Source: VRUE01 sp963812335
GTDB lineage: Bacteria; Actinomycetota; Thermoleophilia; Solirubrobacterales; 70-9
Assembly (NCBI GenBank): GCA_963812335.1
Contig: CAWEUU010000002.1
Span: forward strand, 62,001-126,000
Direction: 5' to 3'
DNA: 64,000 nt
Made by a program: the position numbers and the translations under genes. The notes below the pieces were generated by a model. That model was not told the origin of the DNA. It saw only the letters and a program-made list of their open reading frames with translations, and ran no database searches. Below are positions 42,501-53,404 of this stretch, piece by piece (position 1 is the first letter of the stretch; the number at the start of each line of letters is the position of its first letter).

Positions 42501-44135
42501 GTGAGTGCAACGGACTCGATCGCCGAGTTGCGCGCCGCGGTTCAGCGGGCGACGCTGGCGCTGCGCGACGGCGAGCCGACCGGGCCTGAGCCGACGCTGG
42601 ACCGCCCGCCGAAGGCGGAGCTCGGCGATTACAGCTCCAACGCGGCGATGCTGCTCGCGGCGCCGCTGGGGGAAGCGCCGCGCGACGTGGCCGCTCGGCT
42701 CGGCGCCGAGCTTGAGGCCGAGCTGGGCGCCGAGGGCAGTCTCGACCGGGTCGAGGTCGCGGGCCCCGGCTTCGTCAACCTCTTCCTCTCCGACGAGTGG
42801 TACCGGCGGGCGATGGCGAGGCTGGGCGTCGCCGGCGAGAGCCTCGGGCCGGCCCCGACCACGGACCCGCAGCGGATTTTGGTCGAGTACGTCTCCGCGA
42901 ATCCAACCGGGCCGCTCCACGTCGGCGGCGGGCGCCACGCCGCCTACGGCGACAGCCTCGTCCGCCTGCTGAAGGCGGTCGGGCACGAGGTCGAGAGCGA
43001 GTACTACGTCAATGACGCCGGCGGCCAGGTGCGGCGCTTCGCCGCCTCGATCGCCGCTTCGATGACCGGCGGCGAGCCGCCCGAGGACGGTTACGAAGGC
43101 GACTACGTCGCCGAGCTCGCCACGCGCCTTCGCGGCGAGGGCGTCGACCCGGGCGACACAGAGGCGATCGGGCGGCGCGGCGTTGAGCTGATCCTCGAGA
43201 ACGTGCGGGCGACGCTCGACCGCTTCGGGGTCCACTTCGACAATTGGTTCTCGGAGCGGGGGCTCTACGCGGGCGGCGAGGTCGAAGCTGCACTGGCGGA
43301 GATCGAGCGGCGCGGCCACACCTACAGGACCGATGGCGCTCTGTGGCTGCGCAGCACCGCATTCGGCGACGACAAGGACCGCGTCCTGATCAGGGCGGAC
43401 GGCGACCCCACCTACCTCGCCGCCGACGTCGCCTACCACCGCGACAAGCTGGAACGCGGCTTCGAGCTCCTGATCAACGTGCTCGGCGCAGACCACCACG
43501 GCTACTCGCCGCGGCTGCACGCCGCGATCGCCGCACTAGGCAACGATCCGGACGTGCTCGAGGCGCCGATCATGCGGCTCGTCCACATCGTCGAATCGGG
43601 CGAGCGGGCGCAGATGTCGAAGCGCAGCGGCGATTTCGTCTCGCTCGACGAGCTGGTCGACGATATCGGCGTCGACGCGGCGCGCTGGTTCATGCTCTGG
43701 CGTAGCCACGACACGACCGTCGACCTCGATCTGGAGCTGGCGCGGCGCGAGTCCAGCGACAACCCCGTCTACTACGTGCAGTACGCCCACGCACGGATTG
43801 CGAGCATTCTGCGCAAGGCCGGTGGCGACGGGGGGGAGGCCGGCGAGCCGACGCCCGGCACGCCGCTGGCAGCGGCCGAGCGCGATCTGGTCAAGCGCCT
43901 GCTCGAGTTCCCGGATGAGGTTCGCGAGGCGGCGGCGCGGCGCGCCCCGCACCGGATCTGCGCCTACTCGACCGCCGTCGCCGCCGACTTCCACGCCTTC
44001 TACCGCGATTGCCAGGTGATCGGCGCCGAGGGGGAGGGGGTCGAGCGCTCGCGCCTCGGCCTCAGCCGGCTCGCCCAGCGCACGATCGCCGCCGCGCTCG
44101 GCCTGCTCGGCATCTCCGCCCCCGAGCAGATGTGA
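42501..44135 (+). CDS. argS: Arginyl-tRNA synthetase
   Basis: Class I synthetase, 544 residues. The N-terminal tRNA-D-loop domain (about 1-105) includes AELGDYSSNAAM. The HIGH-type motif is HVGGGRHAAYGD, preceded by EYVSANPTGPL. The KMSKS-like loop is MSKRSGDFVSL. The C-terminal anticodon-binding domain contains NPVYYVQYAHARI and ends GLLGISAPEQM. GTG 42501 is chosen since the frame upstream reads into the palindromic spacer. Confidence 0.97.
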   Translation: MSATDSIAELRAAVQRATLALRDGEPTGPEPTLDRPPKAELGDYSSNAAMLLAAPLGEAPRDVAARLGAELEAELGAEGSLDRVEVAGPGFVNLFLSDEWYRRAMARLGVAGESLGPAPTTDPQRILVEYVSANPTGPLHVGGGRHAAYGDSLVRLLKAVGHEVESEYYVNDAGGQVRRFAASIAASMTGGEPPEDGYEGDYVAELATRLRGEGVDPGDTEAIGRRGVELILENVRATLDRFGVHFDNWFSERGLYAGGEVEAALAEIERRGHTYRTDGALWLRSTAFGDDKDRVLIRADGDPTYLAADVAYHRDKLERGFELLINVLGADHHGYSPRLHAAIAALGNDPDVLEAPIMRLVHIVESGERAQMSKRSGDFVSLDELVDDIGVDAARWFMLWRSHDTTVDLDLELARRESSDNPVYYVQYAHARIASILRKAGGDGGEAGEPTPGTPLAAAERDLVKRLLEFPDEVREAAARRAPHRICAYSTAVAADFHAFYRDCQVIGAEGEGVERSRLGLSRLAQRTIAAALGLLGISAPEQM

Positions 44136-44136
44136 A

Positions 44137-44751
44137 GTGAGGGTGCTGGCGGAGATCCCGTCGCGGTCCTCGCCCGAGCTGCGCACAGGGTCGCTGCGCC
44201 GCTCTGACCTGGAGGCCTTCGATGTCCTGCTGGGCGAGCTCGGCGCCGCTCGCAGCGTGTTGATGACGGGCACCGGCGAGCACCCGCGGCGGGCTGCTGT
44301 CGGCCTTGCCGCCTCCGCCGCCGCGGCCGGCACGCGCACGGCGCTGCTCGAGTGCAATCTGGCTGATCCGGGGCTGGCGGACGCGCTCGGCCTGGCCAAC
44401 GCGCCCGGCCTGCACGAGTACGTCACCGGCGCGGCCGCCGCCGAGGCGGTGCTGAGGCCGGTCGTGCTCGCCGGACCGGGCTCGGCCGGCGCGACCGAGC
44501 CGCTGGTCTGCATCGTCGCCGGCCGGCCCTCGGCGGACGCCCCGCGGCTTTTCGCCTCGGAGCGCTTCGCCCACGCGCTCGCCGGTCTGCGCGACGCCTA
44601 TGAGCTGCTGGTGATCGACAGCCCGCGGCTGGTCGAGTGGGGCTCGCTGAGCCTGCTCACTCCCCGGGTGGACACGGTGCTCGCCTGCCTGGGCGCGAGC
44701 GAGCCGCGCAGGCTCTCGCTGCCGGTGGCCGGGCTGGTGATCCAGAACTGA
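44137..44751 (+). CDS. P-loop-like protein resembling BY-kinase/CpsD, probably inactive
   Basis: A 204-residue protein that looks like the cytoplasmic domain of bacterial tyrosine kinases (CpsD/CapB). It has a first-strand/loop SVLMTGTGEHPRRAAVGLAA where Walker A would be (no Lys-Ser/Thr), then ALLECNLADPGLADALGL where Walker A' normally reads DxDxR, and LLVIDSPRL as Walker B. With the nucleotide lysine missing it is probably a non-catalytic relative. It starts 1 bp after argS and no polysaccharide genes are adjacent. Function unknown. Confidence 0.65.
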   Translation: MRVLAEIPSRSSPELRTGSLRRSDLEAFDVLLGELGAARSVLMTGTGEHPRRAAVGLAASAAAAGTRTALLECNLADPGLADALGLANAPGLHEYVTGAAAAEAVLRPVVLAGPGSAGATEPLVCIVAGRPSADAPRLFASERFAHALAGLRDAYELLVIDSPRLVEWGSLSLLTPRVDTVLACLGASEPRRLSLPVAGLVIQN

Positions 44752-44764
44752 GCCCGGGGGCGGC

Positions 44765-45271
44765 TCAGAGGTCGTAGCGGGCCATGTCGGCCTCCAGCTG
44801 CTCGGCGGCCTCGCCCTGCGGTCGGTCGCCGCCGCCGCTCGGTCCGGGCGGGTCGCCGGCGCGGCGCCAGCGTCGCACGCCGAGCGCCAGCGCCAGCGCC
44901 GCCACGACGAAGGCGATCGCCGGCACCAGATAGGCGGAGAGCTCGAAGCCCGAGCCGCCGGGCAGCGCCAGGACCTCACGGCCGTACTGGCCTACCAGCG
45001 CATCCTTGACTTCCTGCTTGTCCTTGCCATCGGCGATCAGCCGCCGGATCAGCGCCCGCTGGCGCTGTGCCTGCGGCGATTCGGCCAGCTCCAGCAGTGT
45101 GCCGCAGATCGGGCACATCACCTCGTCTTCGACGTCGGTGATGCTGGTCTGGGGCGCGGCCAGGGCGGACGGCGCCGCGGTGGCGAGCACGGCCAGCAGC
45201 ATGGCCACGACCACGGCCGCGCCTGGCGACTTCCGGCCGCGTAGCGGGAATAATGCGCCACGCATCCTCAT
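44765..45271 (-). CDS. ccmH: CcmH-like cytochrome c maturation protein
   Basis: CcmH reduces or holds the apocytochrome CxxCH thiols before heme attachment. A 168-residue protein with signal peptide (to about 38, LAAPQTS), then the thiol motif VMCPICGTLLELAES, a helical domain (QRALIRRLIADG, EVKDALVGQYG) and one transmembrane helix (about 112-131) before a polar tail. The motif Cys pair is intact. It overlaps ccmG by 4 bp (ATGA). Confidence 0.9.
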   Translation of the reverse strand: MRMRGALFPLRGRKSPGAAVVVAMLLAVLATAAPSALAAPQTSITDVEDEVMCPICGTLLELAESPQAQRQRALIRRLIADGKDKQEVKDALVGQYGREVLALPGGSGFELSAYLVPAIAFVVAALALALGVRRWRRAGDPPGPSGGGDRPQGEAAEQLEADMARYDL

Positions 45272-45789
45272 CTCTCCCCTTCGATCAGCGGGACGACGCG
45301 CTGCTTGAGGAACTCGCGGTCGACCGGGCCGCGCCAGATCAGCGCCAGTCGCCCCTGCGGGTCGACGAGGAAATTCTCCGGCACGCCGGTCGAGCCGAAG
45401 GCTTCGCTGCGCTCGGCGCCGACCGAGCGCAGCTGCGGGTAGCCGAGGTCGAACTCGCGCAGGAAGGCGAGCGCGTCCTCGCTGTTGTCCTGGACGTTGA
45501 TGCCGAGCACGCTGATGCCGCGATCGCGGTAGCGCCGCGCGAATTCTTCGAGCTCGGCCGCCTCCTGGCGGCAGGGACCGCACCACGAGGCCCAGAGGTT
45601 GACCAGCACCCAGCGGCCGCGGTAATCGGCGATCGAGCCCTCGCCCTGTCCGCCGAGCACCGGCAGCTCGCGATCGGGCACGGGATCGCCGACGGCGATC
45701 TGCGCCTCGCCCTTGCTGAGCAGGCCGAAGCCGAGCAGGCCGATCACGGCGCAGACGGCGAGGAAAGCGAGGAAGGCGCGAGTGCTCAC
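45268..45789 (-). CDS. ccmG: CcmG/DsbE-type membrane thioredoxin
   Basis: A 173-residue thiol-disulfide reductase with an N-terminal membrane anchor (about 5-24) and a thioredoxin domain. The redox motif is WASWCGPCRQE, the cis-Pro lies in GVPENFLVDPQGR, and LVNLWASWC is the central strand. It keeps CcmH and apocytochromes reduced outside the membrane. GTG 45789 is the start. It forms a two-gene unit with ccmH, separated by 4.5 kb from ccmEF. Confidence 0.92.
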   Translation of the reverse strand: MSTRAFLAFLAVCAVIGLLGFGLLSKGEAQIAVGDPVPDRELPVLGGQGEGSIADYRGRWVLVNLWASWCGPCRQEAAELEEFARRYRDRGISVLGINVQDNSEDALAFLREFDLGYPQLRSVGAERSEAFGSTGVPENFLVDPQGRLALIWRGPVDREFLKQRVVPLIEGER

Positions 45790-45861
45790 GGCCCGCGAAC
45801 ATTAGACGTGCCACTCGCTCAGCCTTCCGGTCTCCCGGTCAGCCGTAGAATCAGACGCAGC

Positions 45862-45934
45862 GCGGACGTAGCTCAGTTGGTAGAGCGCGAGCTTCCCAAG
45901 CTCGAGGTCGCGGGTTCGAGACCCGTCGTCCGCT
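45862..45934 (+). tRNA. tRNA-Gly (anticodon CCC)
   Basis: A complete cloverleaf of 73 nt. The acceptor stem GCGGACG pairs with CGTCCGC, the D-arm is GCTC...GAGC, the anticodon stem CGAGC/GCTCG encloses TTCCCAA (anticodon 45895-45897), and the T-arm GCGGG-TTCGAGA-CCCGT is standard. CCA is not encoded. It lies between ccmG and a truncated regulator. Confidence 0.95.
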
Positions 45935-46036
45935 TTCCTCGGGCGACAGTGTCCGCCCGCCGTCGATGCCGAGCACTTCCAGGATCGAGACGCGCAGTGG
46001 GTGGGTATTGGCACGAGCAAGGCGTTCCCAATTCAC
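45935..46036 (-). pseudogene. Truncated winged-helix (ArsR-type) regulator at the tRNA-Gly 3' end
   Basis: Reading from GTG 46036 gives NWERLARANTHPLRVSILEV and then GIDGGRTLSPEES, which is the N-terminus of a DNA-binding winged-helix protein of the HPLRxxIL/LSPxEL type. Similarity stops at the tRNA end and the frame continues into the tRNA. Only about 33 residues remain; the recognition helix is missing. Recombination at the tRNA is a likely cause. Confidence 0.6.
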
Positions 46037-46100
46037 GGCGTGCTCACTTTCGTCGACAGGGGAATACCCAAAAATACTGGCTCAGCTCATCAAAATCGGG

Positions 46101-46106
46101 TAATAT
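46101..46106 (+). promoter_or_regulatory. Putative -10 box of the large secreted protein gene
   Basis: TAATAT at 46101-46106 is a near-consensus -10 in an unusually AT-rich stretch, about 34 bp before the start at 46140. No good -35 is seen. Confidence 0.4.
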
Positions 46107-46139
46107 GCCTCGACAATGGTTCGAGGAAGGGAGCAGCAG

Positions 46140-49100
46140 ATGAGCGGGGGATGGAAGAAGCGGGGCCTGATCTTCGCGGCGATTTTGGTCCTGGGAGTGG
46201 CTTTCCTGGCGCCGGCGGCGGGCGCCGACATCATCGGTCCGCAGGACCCGAACGATCCGCAGGCCGACAGTCCCTGGCAGGCCGGGACCTGCACCTCCGA
46301 CGCCGGCCCCTGCAGCGTCGACACGCCCCTTCAGTTCTTCGAACAGGCCGCCGGCCACCCACCCGTCGGCTTCACCCAGTTCATCGTCAACACGGAAAAC
46401 AAGGGGCTTGGTCCCTTCCCGATTGGCAACCTGCGCACGGTCCGAGTCGACTTGCCGCCCGGCTTGACCGTCAATCCGCAGTCCAGCGCCGAACGATGCG
46501 AGCTCGAACCCGGTGAGAGCCCCGAAAGCTGCTCGTCGACCGCTCCCGGTTCGAAAGTCGGTTACAGCGAAGTTACCGCGACCAATCCCGCGACCGCCTT
46601 CTCCGTCGATCTGCCCCCTGCAGACGTCTACAACATCGTCCCCGACGAGGGCGAACCGGCCCGCTTCGGGCTCAGTCTGCTCGGCAACGACATCTACCTC
46701 GAAGCCGACGTCGCCTGGGAGAGCGACTACCACGAGTACTTCACGATCCACGTCGCCAAACTCGATCTCCCGTCCATGCCGTTGCTCGGCGAAGTCGCCA
46801 GGATCGCCAAGAACCGCCTGGTCTTCGACGGCACCTCGGGCCCCGACGGAACCTTCATCACCACGCCGACCACCTGCCTCGGACCGGCGATGCCCGGCAC
46901 GCCCCTGGAGCACATCTACTCGACCTACCTGCGCGCCGACGCCTACGAGGCGCCGAACATGGATCCGAGCTTCCCCGACGGCTCGGCCTTCATCGAGTCG
47001 AAGATCCCGCGCAAAGCGGGCGAATTCGAAACCTCGCCCAAAGAATGCGACTCGATCCCCTATGACCCCTCGATCGACGTCGACCCGGGGACGAGCCAGA
47101 CCGACTCGCCCGCCGGCGCGACCGTGACCGTCGAGCTGCCCGAGGTCAAAGGCGGCGGCAACCAGGGCACTTCGCACACGCGCAGCGCCCTGGTCACGCT
47201 GCCCCAGGGCATGGGGCTCAACCCGTCGGCCGCCGACGGCCTCGAGGCCTGCAGCGACGATCAGTTCCACAAGGGCAGCCGCGAGCCGGTCGCCTGCCCC
47301 GCCGCCTCTCGCATCGGAACGGTGGAAGTCGACACGCCGCCGCTGCCCGACGGCTCGCTCAGCGGGCCGGTCTACGTCGGTAAGCAGCTCAGCCGCGACC
47401 CCGCCTCGGGGAACCTGTACCGGATCTTCGTCAACGCCAGGTCCGATCGCAATGACATCGATGCCCGCCTTCTCGGCAAGGTCAGCGCCAACCCCGAGAC
47501 CGGTCAGTTGACGACGACCTTCGACGACGGCGCGCTCGGCAAAGTCCCCTTGCCCGGCCTGCCCCAGGTCCCCTTCAAGTCGTTCCGGATCAAGCTCGAC
47601 GGCGGTCCCACCGCGACGCTGACCAGCCCGCCGACCTGCGGCCCGAACACGACCGGCACGCAGATGACCCCGTGGTCGAGCGCCGAGGGCCTGGTCCCGC
47701 CAGGTGGCGAAGACGGGCCGTCGGGCGACAGCAGCGTCTCCGCGTCCTCCAACTTCAGCCTCAGCAGCGCACCCGGCGGCGGCGCCTGCCCGAGCACGCT
47801 GGGCGAGCGTCCCTTCGGGCCGGGCTTCGGCAGCGGCACCGACTCGCCGAAGGCAGGCGCTTACAGCTCGCTGCACATGGGGATCGCTCGTGCCGACGGC
47901 AATCAGGAGCTGAAGGGCGTCGACGTGACGCTGCCTCCCGGGCTGACGGCGAAGCTCAAGGGCGTGAGCTACTGCCCCGAGGGCTCGCTCGCCGCAGCCG
48001 GCGCCAACAGCGGCGAGGCCGAGGCCGCGAGCTCGAGCTGCCCCGCGTCCAGCTACATCGGCAGCGCTCAAGTGGCCGCCGGCAGCGGTCCCTCGCCGAT
48101 CTCGCTCGGCGGCAAGGTCTTCCTCGCAGGGCCCTACAACGGCGCCCCCCTCTCCCTGGCAGCGATCACCCCCGCCACGGCCGGGCCGTTCGATCTCGGC
48201 ACGGTCGTGGTGAGGGTGGCGCTGTTCGTCGACCCGCGCACGACCCAGGTGCGAGCGGTGTCCGACTCGATCCCACACGTCTACGGCGGCGCCACGCTCG
48301 ACCTGCGCTCGGTTGCGGTCAGGCTCGATCGCCCCAACTTCTCGCGCAACCCGACCAACTGCGCGCTCTTCGCCTTCGGCGGCTCGCTGCTCGGCGGCGG
48401 CTCCAACCCGCTCGACCCGGGCGCCTTCTCCTCGGCGCCGGTCTCGGCCCCGTTCAAGGCGGCCGGCTGCGAGAAGCTCGGCTTCCGGCCGAGGCTATTC
48501 CTGCGGCTCTTCGGCGCCGGCAGGCGCGGCAAGAACCCGAAGCTGCGGGCGGTGCTGATCCCGCGCAGAGGCGACGCCAACATCGCCCGCGCGGCGACGA
48601 TCCTGCCGCGCTCGCTGATCCTCGACCAGGGCAACCTCTCGAAAATCTGCACCCGCGTCCAGTACGCGGCCAACGGCTGCCCGCGGAACTCGATCTACGG
48701 CTACGCCCGCGCCTTCAGCCCGCTGCTCGACAAGCCCCTGCAGGGTCCGGTCTACCTGCGCTCGTCGGACAACCCGCTGCCCGATCTCGTCTCCAGCCTG
48801 CACGGCCAGGTGAACGTCGAGCTCTCGGGCCGCACCGACAGCGTCCGCGGTCGCATCCGCAACATCTTCGATGTCGTACCCGATGTGCCGGTCTCGAAGT
48901 TCATCCTCACCCTGCGCGGCGGGCGCAGGGGGCTGCTGGTCAACTCCCGCAACCAGTGTCCGCGGCCCAAGCGCGCCCGTCGCGGCGCCAAGCGCAGCGA
49001 GGCGACCGTGAGCAAGAAGAAGGGCCGGCGTCGCGGTCAGCGCGTGATCGCGCGCTTCAAGGGCCAGAACGGCAAGAAGCGAAACATGCGGCCGCGACTG

Positions 49101-49160
49101 CGCCTCCCCTGCGCGCAGAAGCGCCACCGCGGCAAGCACCGCCGACGCGGCGCCAACTAG
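46140..49160 (+). CDS. Large secreted repeat protein, unknown function
   Basis: A 1006-residue exported protein with a signal peptide (GLIFAAILVLGVAFLAPAAGA). No known family is recognised. Four related Cys modules recur near residues 120-140, 370-395, 610-645 and 837-860: a Cys, a short spacer, Cys-Pro (or Cys-Ser), Ser and Ile-Gly or Val-Gly (e.g. CPAASRIGTVEV, CPASSYIGSAQV, CPRNSIYGYARA), generally followed by a GPVY/GKVFL strand. PPGLTVNP, PQGMGLNP and PPGLTAKL precede modules, suggesting repeated beta domains. The last 80 residues are very Arg/Lys-rich. ATG 46140 has GAAGGGAG upstream. A surface or wall-bound role is inferred. Confidence 0.75.
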   Translation: MSGGWKKRGLIFAAILVLGVAFLAPAAGADIIGPQDPNDPQADSPWQAGTCTSDAGPCSVDTPLQFFEQAAGHPPVGFTQFIVNTENKGLGPFPIGNLRTVRVDLPPGLTVNPQSSAERCELEPGESPESCSSTAPGSKVGYSEVTATNPATAFSVDLPPADVYNIVPDEGEPARFGLSLLGNDIYLEADVAWESDYHEYFTIHVAKLDLPSMPLLGEVARIAKNRLVFDGTSGPDGTFITTPTTCLGPAMPGTPLEHIYSTYLRADAYEAPNMDPSFPDGSAFIESKIPRKAGEFETSPKECDSIPYDPSIDVDPGTSQTDSPAGATVTVELPEVKGGGNQGTSHTRSALVTLPQGMGLNPSAADGLEACSDDQFHKGSREPVACPAASRIGTVEVDTPPLPDGSLSGPVYVGKQLSRDPASGNLYRIFVNARSDRNDIDARLLGKVSANPETGQLTTTFDDGALGKVPLPGLPQVPFKSFRIKLDGGPTATLTSPPTCGPNTTGTQMTPWSSAEGLVPPGGEDGPSGDSSVSASSNFSLSSAPGGGACPSTLGERPFGPGFGSGTDSPKAGAYSSLHMGIARADGNQELKGVDVTLPPGLTAKLKGVSYCPEGSLAAAGANSGEAEAASSSCPASSYIGSAQVAAGSGPSPISLGGKVFLAGPYNGAPLSLAAITPATAGPFDLGTVVVRVALFVDPRTTQVRAVSDSIPHVYGGATLDLRSVAVRLDRPNFSRNPTNCALFAFGGSLLGGGSNPLDPGAFSSAPVSAPFKAAGCEKLGFRPRLFLRLFGAGRRGKNPKLRAVLIPRRGDANIARAATILPRSLILDQGNLSKICTRVQYAANGCPRNSIYGYARAFSPLLDKPLQGPVYLRSSDNPLPDLVSSLHGQVNVELSGRTDSVRGRIRNIFDVVPDVPVSKFILTLRGGRRGLLVNSRNQCPRPKRARRGAKRSEATVSKKKGRRRGQRVIARFKGQNGKKRNMRPRLRLPCAQKRHRGKHRRRGAN

Positions 49161-49172
49161 CCTCCCGCGTCG

Positions 49173-50207
49173 GTGCGCCCGACGCTTTCGGTCCTGATCG
49201 TCGCCTGGAACAGCCGCGAGGAGCTCGCGCGGACTCTGCCTGCGCTGCTGCCCGAGCTGGGCGATGACGACGAGTTGATCGTCGTCGACAACGATTCGAG
49301 CGACGGCACGGCGGAGGCGGTTGCGGCGCTGGCGCCGGCGGCGCGGGTCGTGGGCAGTGGCCGCAACGCCGGCTTCGCCGCCGGCTGCAACGAGGGCGCG
49401 GCGCAGGCGCGCGGCGATCTGCTGGTGATCCTCAACCCCGACGCGGCGCCGCGGCCGGGATTCGGCGAAGCGATCAGGCGCCCGTGGGTGGAGGAGCGCG
49501 GCTGGGCCGCCTGGCAGGCGCTGGTCGCCGACGGCGACGGGACGACGATCAACTCGGCCGGCAACCCGGTCCACTTCACCGGCATCGTCTGGGCGGGGGG
49601 ACACGGGCAGCCGATCGGCGAGGCGCCGACGGCGGGCGAGGTGACCGCCCTCTCCGGCGCCTGCCTGGCGATCCCGCGCCGTACCTGGGAGCAGGCCGGC
49701 GGCTTTCCGGCCAGCTTCTTCCTCTACCACGAGGACGTCGACCTCTCGCTGCGGCTGCGGCTCTCCGGCGGCGCGCTCGGGATCGAGCCGGCGGCGGTCG
49801 TCGACCACGACTACGAGTTCGGCGCCCGCAAGCACAAGTGGCGCTGGCTCGAGCGCAATCGCCACGCCTTCCTGCTGCGCGCCTACCCGGCATCGCTGCT
49901 GATCCTGCTCGCGCCGGCGCTGCTGGCGACCGAACTGGCCCTCTACGCCGTGGCCGTCAAGGGCGGCTGGGGGCGCCAGAAGCTCGCCGGGCACCTGGAA
50001 GCGATCGCCTGGCTGCCGCGCCTGCTGCGCGAGCGCCGCCGGGTACAGGCCACCCGCACCGTCAGCACCGCAGAGTTCGCCTCCTGGCTGACCCCCGACC
50101 TGGACTCGCCGTTCATCCCAGCGATCGCCCGCTCTGCGCCCGCCCGCCTGCTCCTGCGCGCCTACTGGCGTTCCGTTCGCCTGCTGTTGAATGGCCTGTC
50201 CCGGTAG
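49173..50207 (+). CDS. Family-2 glycosyltransferase (rhamnosyltransferase-like)
   Basis: A 344-residue GT-A enzyme. The N-terminal nucleotide-sugar site is SVLIVAWNSRE, ELIVVDNDSSDGT and NAGFAAGCNEG. The metal-binding DxD-like site is LNPDAAPRP, and the acceptor/base region is FFLYHEDVDLSLRLRLSG. Two hydrophobic segments near 240-262 could touch the membrane. It resembles WbbL-type enzymes that add rhamnose to wall linkers, but the specificity is uncertain. GTG 49173, 12 bp after the secreted protein. Confidence 0.88.
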   Translation: MRPTLSVLIVAWNSREELARTLPALLPELGDDDELIVVDNDSSDGTAEAVAALAPAARVVGSGRNAGFAAGCNEGAAQARGDLLVILNPDAAPRPGFGEAIRRPWVEERGWAAWQALVADGDGTTINSAGNPVHFTGIVWAGGHGQPIGEAPTAGEVTALSGACLAIPRRTWEQAGGFPASFFLYHEDVDLSLRLRLSGGALGIEPAAVVDHDYEFGARKHKWRWLERNRHAFLLRAYPASLLILLAPALLATELALYAVAVKGGWGRQKLAGHLEAIAWLPRLLRERRRVQATRTVSTAEFASWLTPDLDSPFIPAIARSAPARLLLRAYWRSVRLLLNGLSR

Positions 50208-50226
50208 GGCGCAGCATCTTGAGCGC

Positions 50227-50265
50227 GTTCGCTGTTTGTCGTGCTGAGGCCGACAAGAAGCGAAC
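50227..50265. terminator. Hairpin between the glycosyltransferase and ccmE
   Basis: Arms 50227-50241 and 50251-50265 pair in 13 of 15 positions with a 9-nt loop, 20 bp after the glycosyltransferase stop. Probable terminator isolating ccmEF. Confidence 0.55.
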
Positions 50266-50305
50266 ACGGCCATCGAGTGGGGCTGCTTGCGATAATCCCC
50301 AGCCG

Positions 50306-50708
50306 ATGGATCCCGCCCGCAAGCGAAAGATCCGGCTCGTCGTCGCGCTCAGCGTCGCCGTGCTGCTCGCGGTCGGGCTCGTCTACACGTCGTTCAGCGC
50401 CTCGACCGAGGCCAAGGAGCCCTCGCAGCTGCTCAGCGCGGCGCCCGGCTCCAGTGCCCAGCTGACCGGCAGGGTGGTCGTCGGCTCGGTCACGCGCGAG
50501 GGTGAGGGCATGCGCTTCCGTGTCGCCGACCGCGATGACGCCGGAAAGAGCATCCCGGTCACCTACAGCGGCACCGTGCCCGACCCGTTCCGCGGAGGGC
50601 GCGAGATCGTCCTCACCGGCAGTGTCGAGAACGGCGTCTTTGCCGGCGAGCGCGACACGCTGGTCACCAAGTGCCCGTCGAAGTTCACCACCGAGAGCTC
50701 GCCCACGA

Positions 50709-50719
<11 letters not shown>
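50306..50719 (+). CDS. ccmE: Heme chaperone CcmE, cysteine-type
   Basis: CcmE receives heme from CcmC and passes it to CcmF. A 137-residue protein with a membrane anchor (about 9-28) and the OB-fold core (AQLTGRVVVGSVTREGEGMRF, VTYSGTVPDPFRGG, VFAGERDTLVTKCPSKF). The classic heme-binding His is replaced by Cys in TKCPSKF, as in the CxxxY-type CcmE of archaea and some bacteria, here with Phe in place of Tyr. It overlaps ccmF by 11 bp. Confidence 0.88.
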
Positions 50720-53052
<2,333 letters not shown>

Positions 53053-53063
<11 letters not shown>

Positions 53064-53277
53064 GCAGCACCAGGGTGTTGACGGTGAAGAGGACCGCGAA
53101 GAAGATCGTCGCGCGGTCCAGGTTGCGCTCGACCATCGAGCCGCCGCCGAAGGAGCTGCCCCCGCCGCCGATGCCGAAGGCGCCGGAGAGACCGGCGTCT
53201 TTGCCCGAGTGCAGGAGGATCAGGAAGATCAGGATTCCTGCGATCAGCACCTGCACCACTGCGAGGAAGGTGTACAC
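53053..53277 (-). CDS. secG: Protein-export membrane protein SecG
   Basis: SecG is the small accessory subunit of the SecYEG channel. The 74-residue protein has two helices (about 3-22 and 56-73) flanking a Gly-rich loop with LLHSGKDAGLSGAFG, the family signature. In many actinobacteria secG follows gap-pgk-tpiA, whereas here it sits 16 kb away, convergent with ccmF. Confidence 0.93.
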
Positions 53278-53287
53278 GGGGGGCAGT

Positions 53288-53312
53288 CTAGACGGTCGAA
53301 TCGTCCGTCTAG
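53288..53312. other. 8-bp perfect hairpin upstream of secG
   Basis: CTAGACGG (53288-53295) pairs with CCGTCTAG (53305-53312) across a 9-nt loop. It lies 11 bp upstream of the secG start, so it may affect secG translation or be an operator. Confidence 0.4.
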
Positions 53313-53320
53313 CCTGCCTC

Positions 53321-53374
53321 TTACAGAAATCAAGTTAGTGTCTCTGTAATTGACAAATTGTGTTAGTTTGTCAA
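53321..53374. promoter_or_regulatory. Two operator-like inverted repeats upstream of alkB
   Basis: TTACAGA (53321-53327) and TCTGTAA (53343-53349) form one inverted repeat; TTGACAAA (53350-53357) and TTTGTCAA (53367-53374) form an adjacent 8-bp perfect one with a 9-nt spacer. Both lie in an AT-rich stretch within 90 bp of alkB and are good candidates for binding by the TetR protein encoded at 54762. Confidence 0.6.
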
Positions 53375-53404
53375 CCGACTTCTTTCCACGACCAAGGAGA
53401 CCGC

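Noticed and set aside
46044..48278. 744-codon minus-strand frame
   Set aside because: Shadow of the secreted repeat protein; no domain or start signal.
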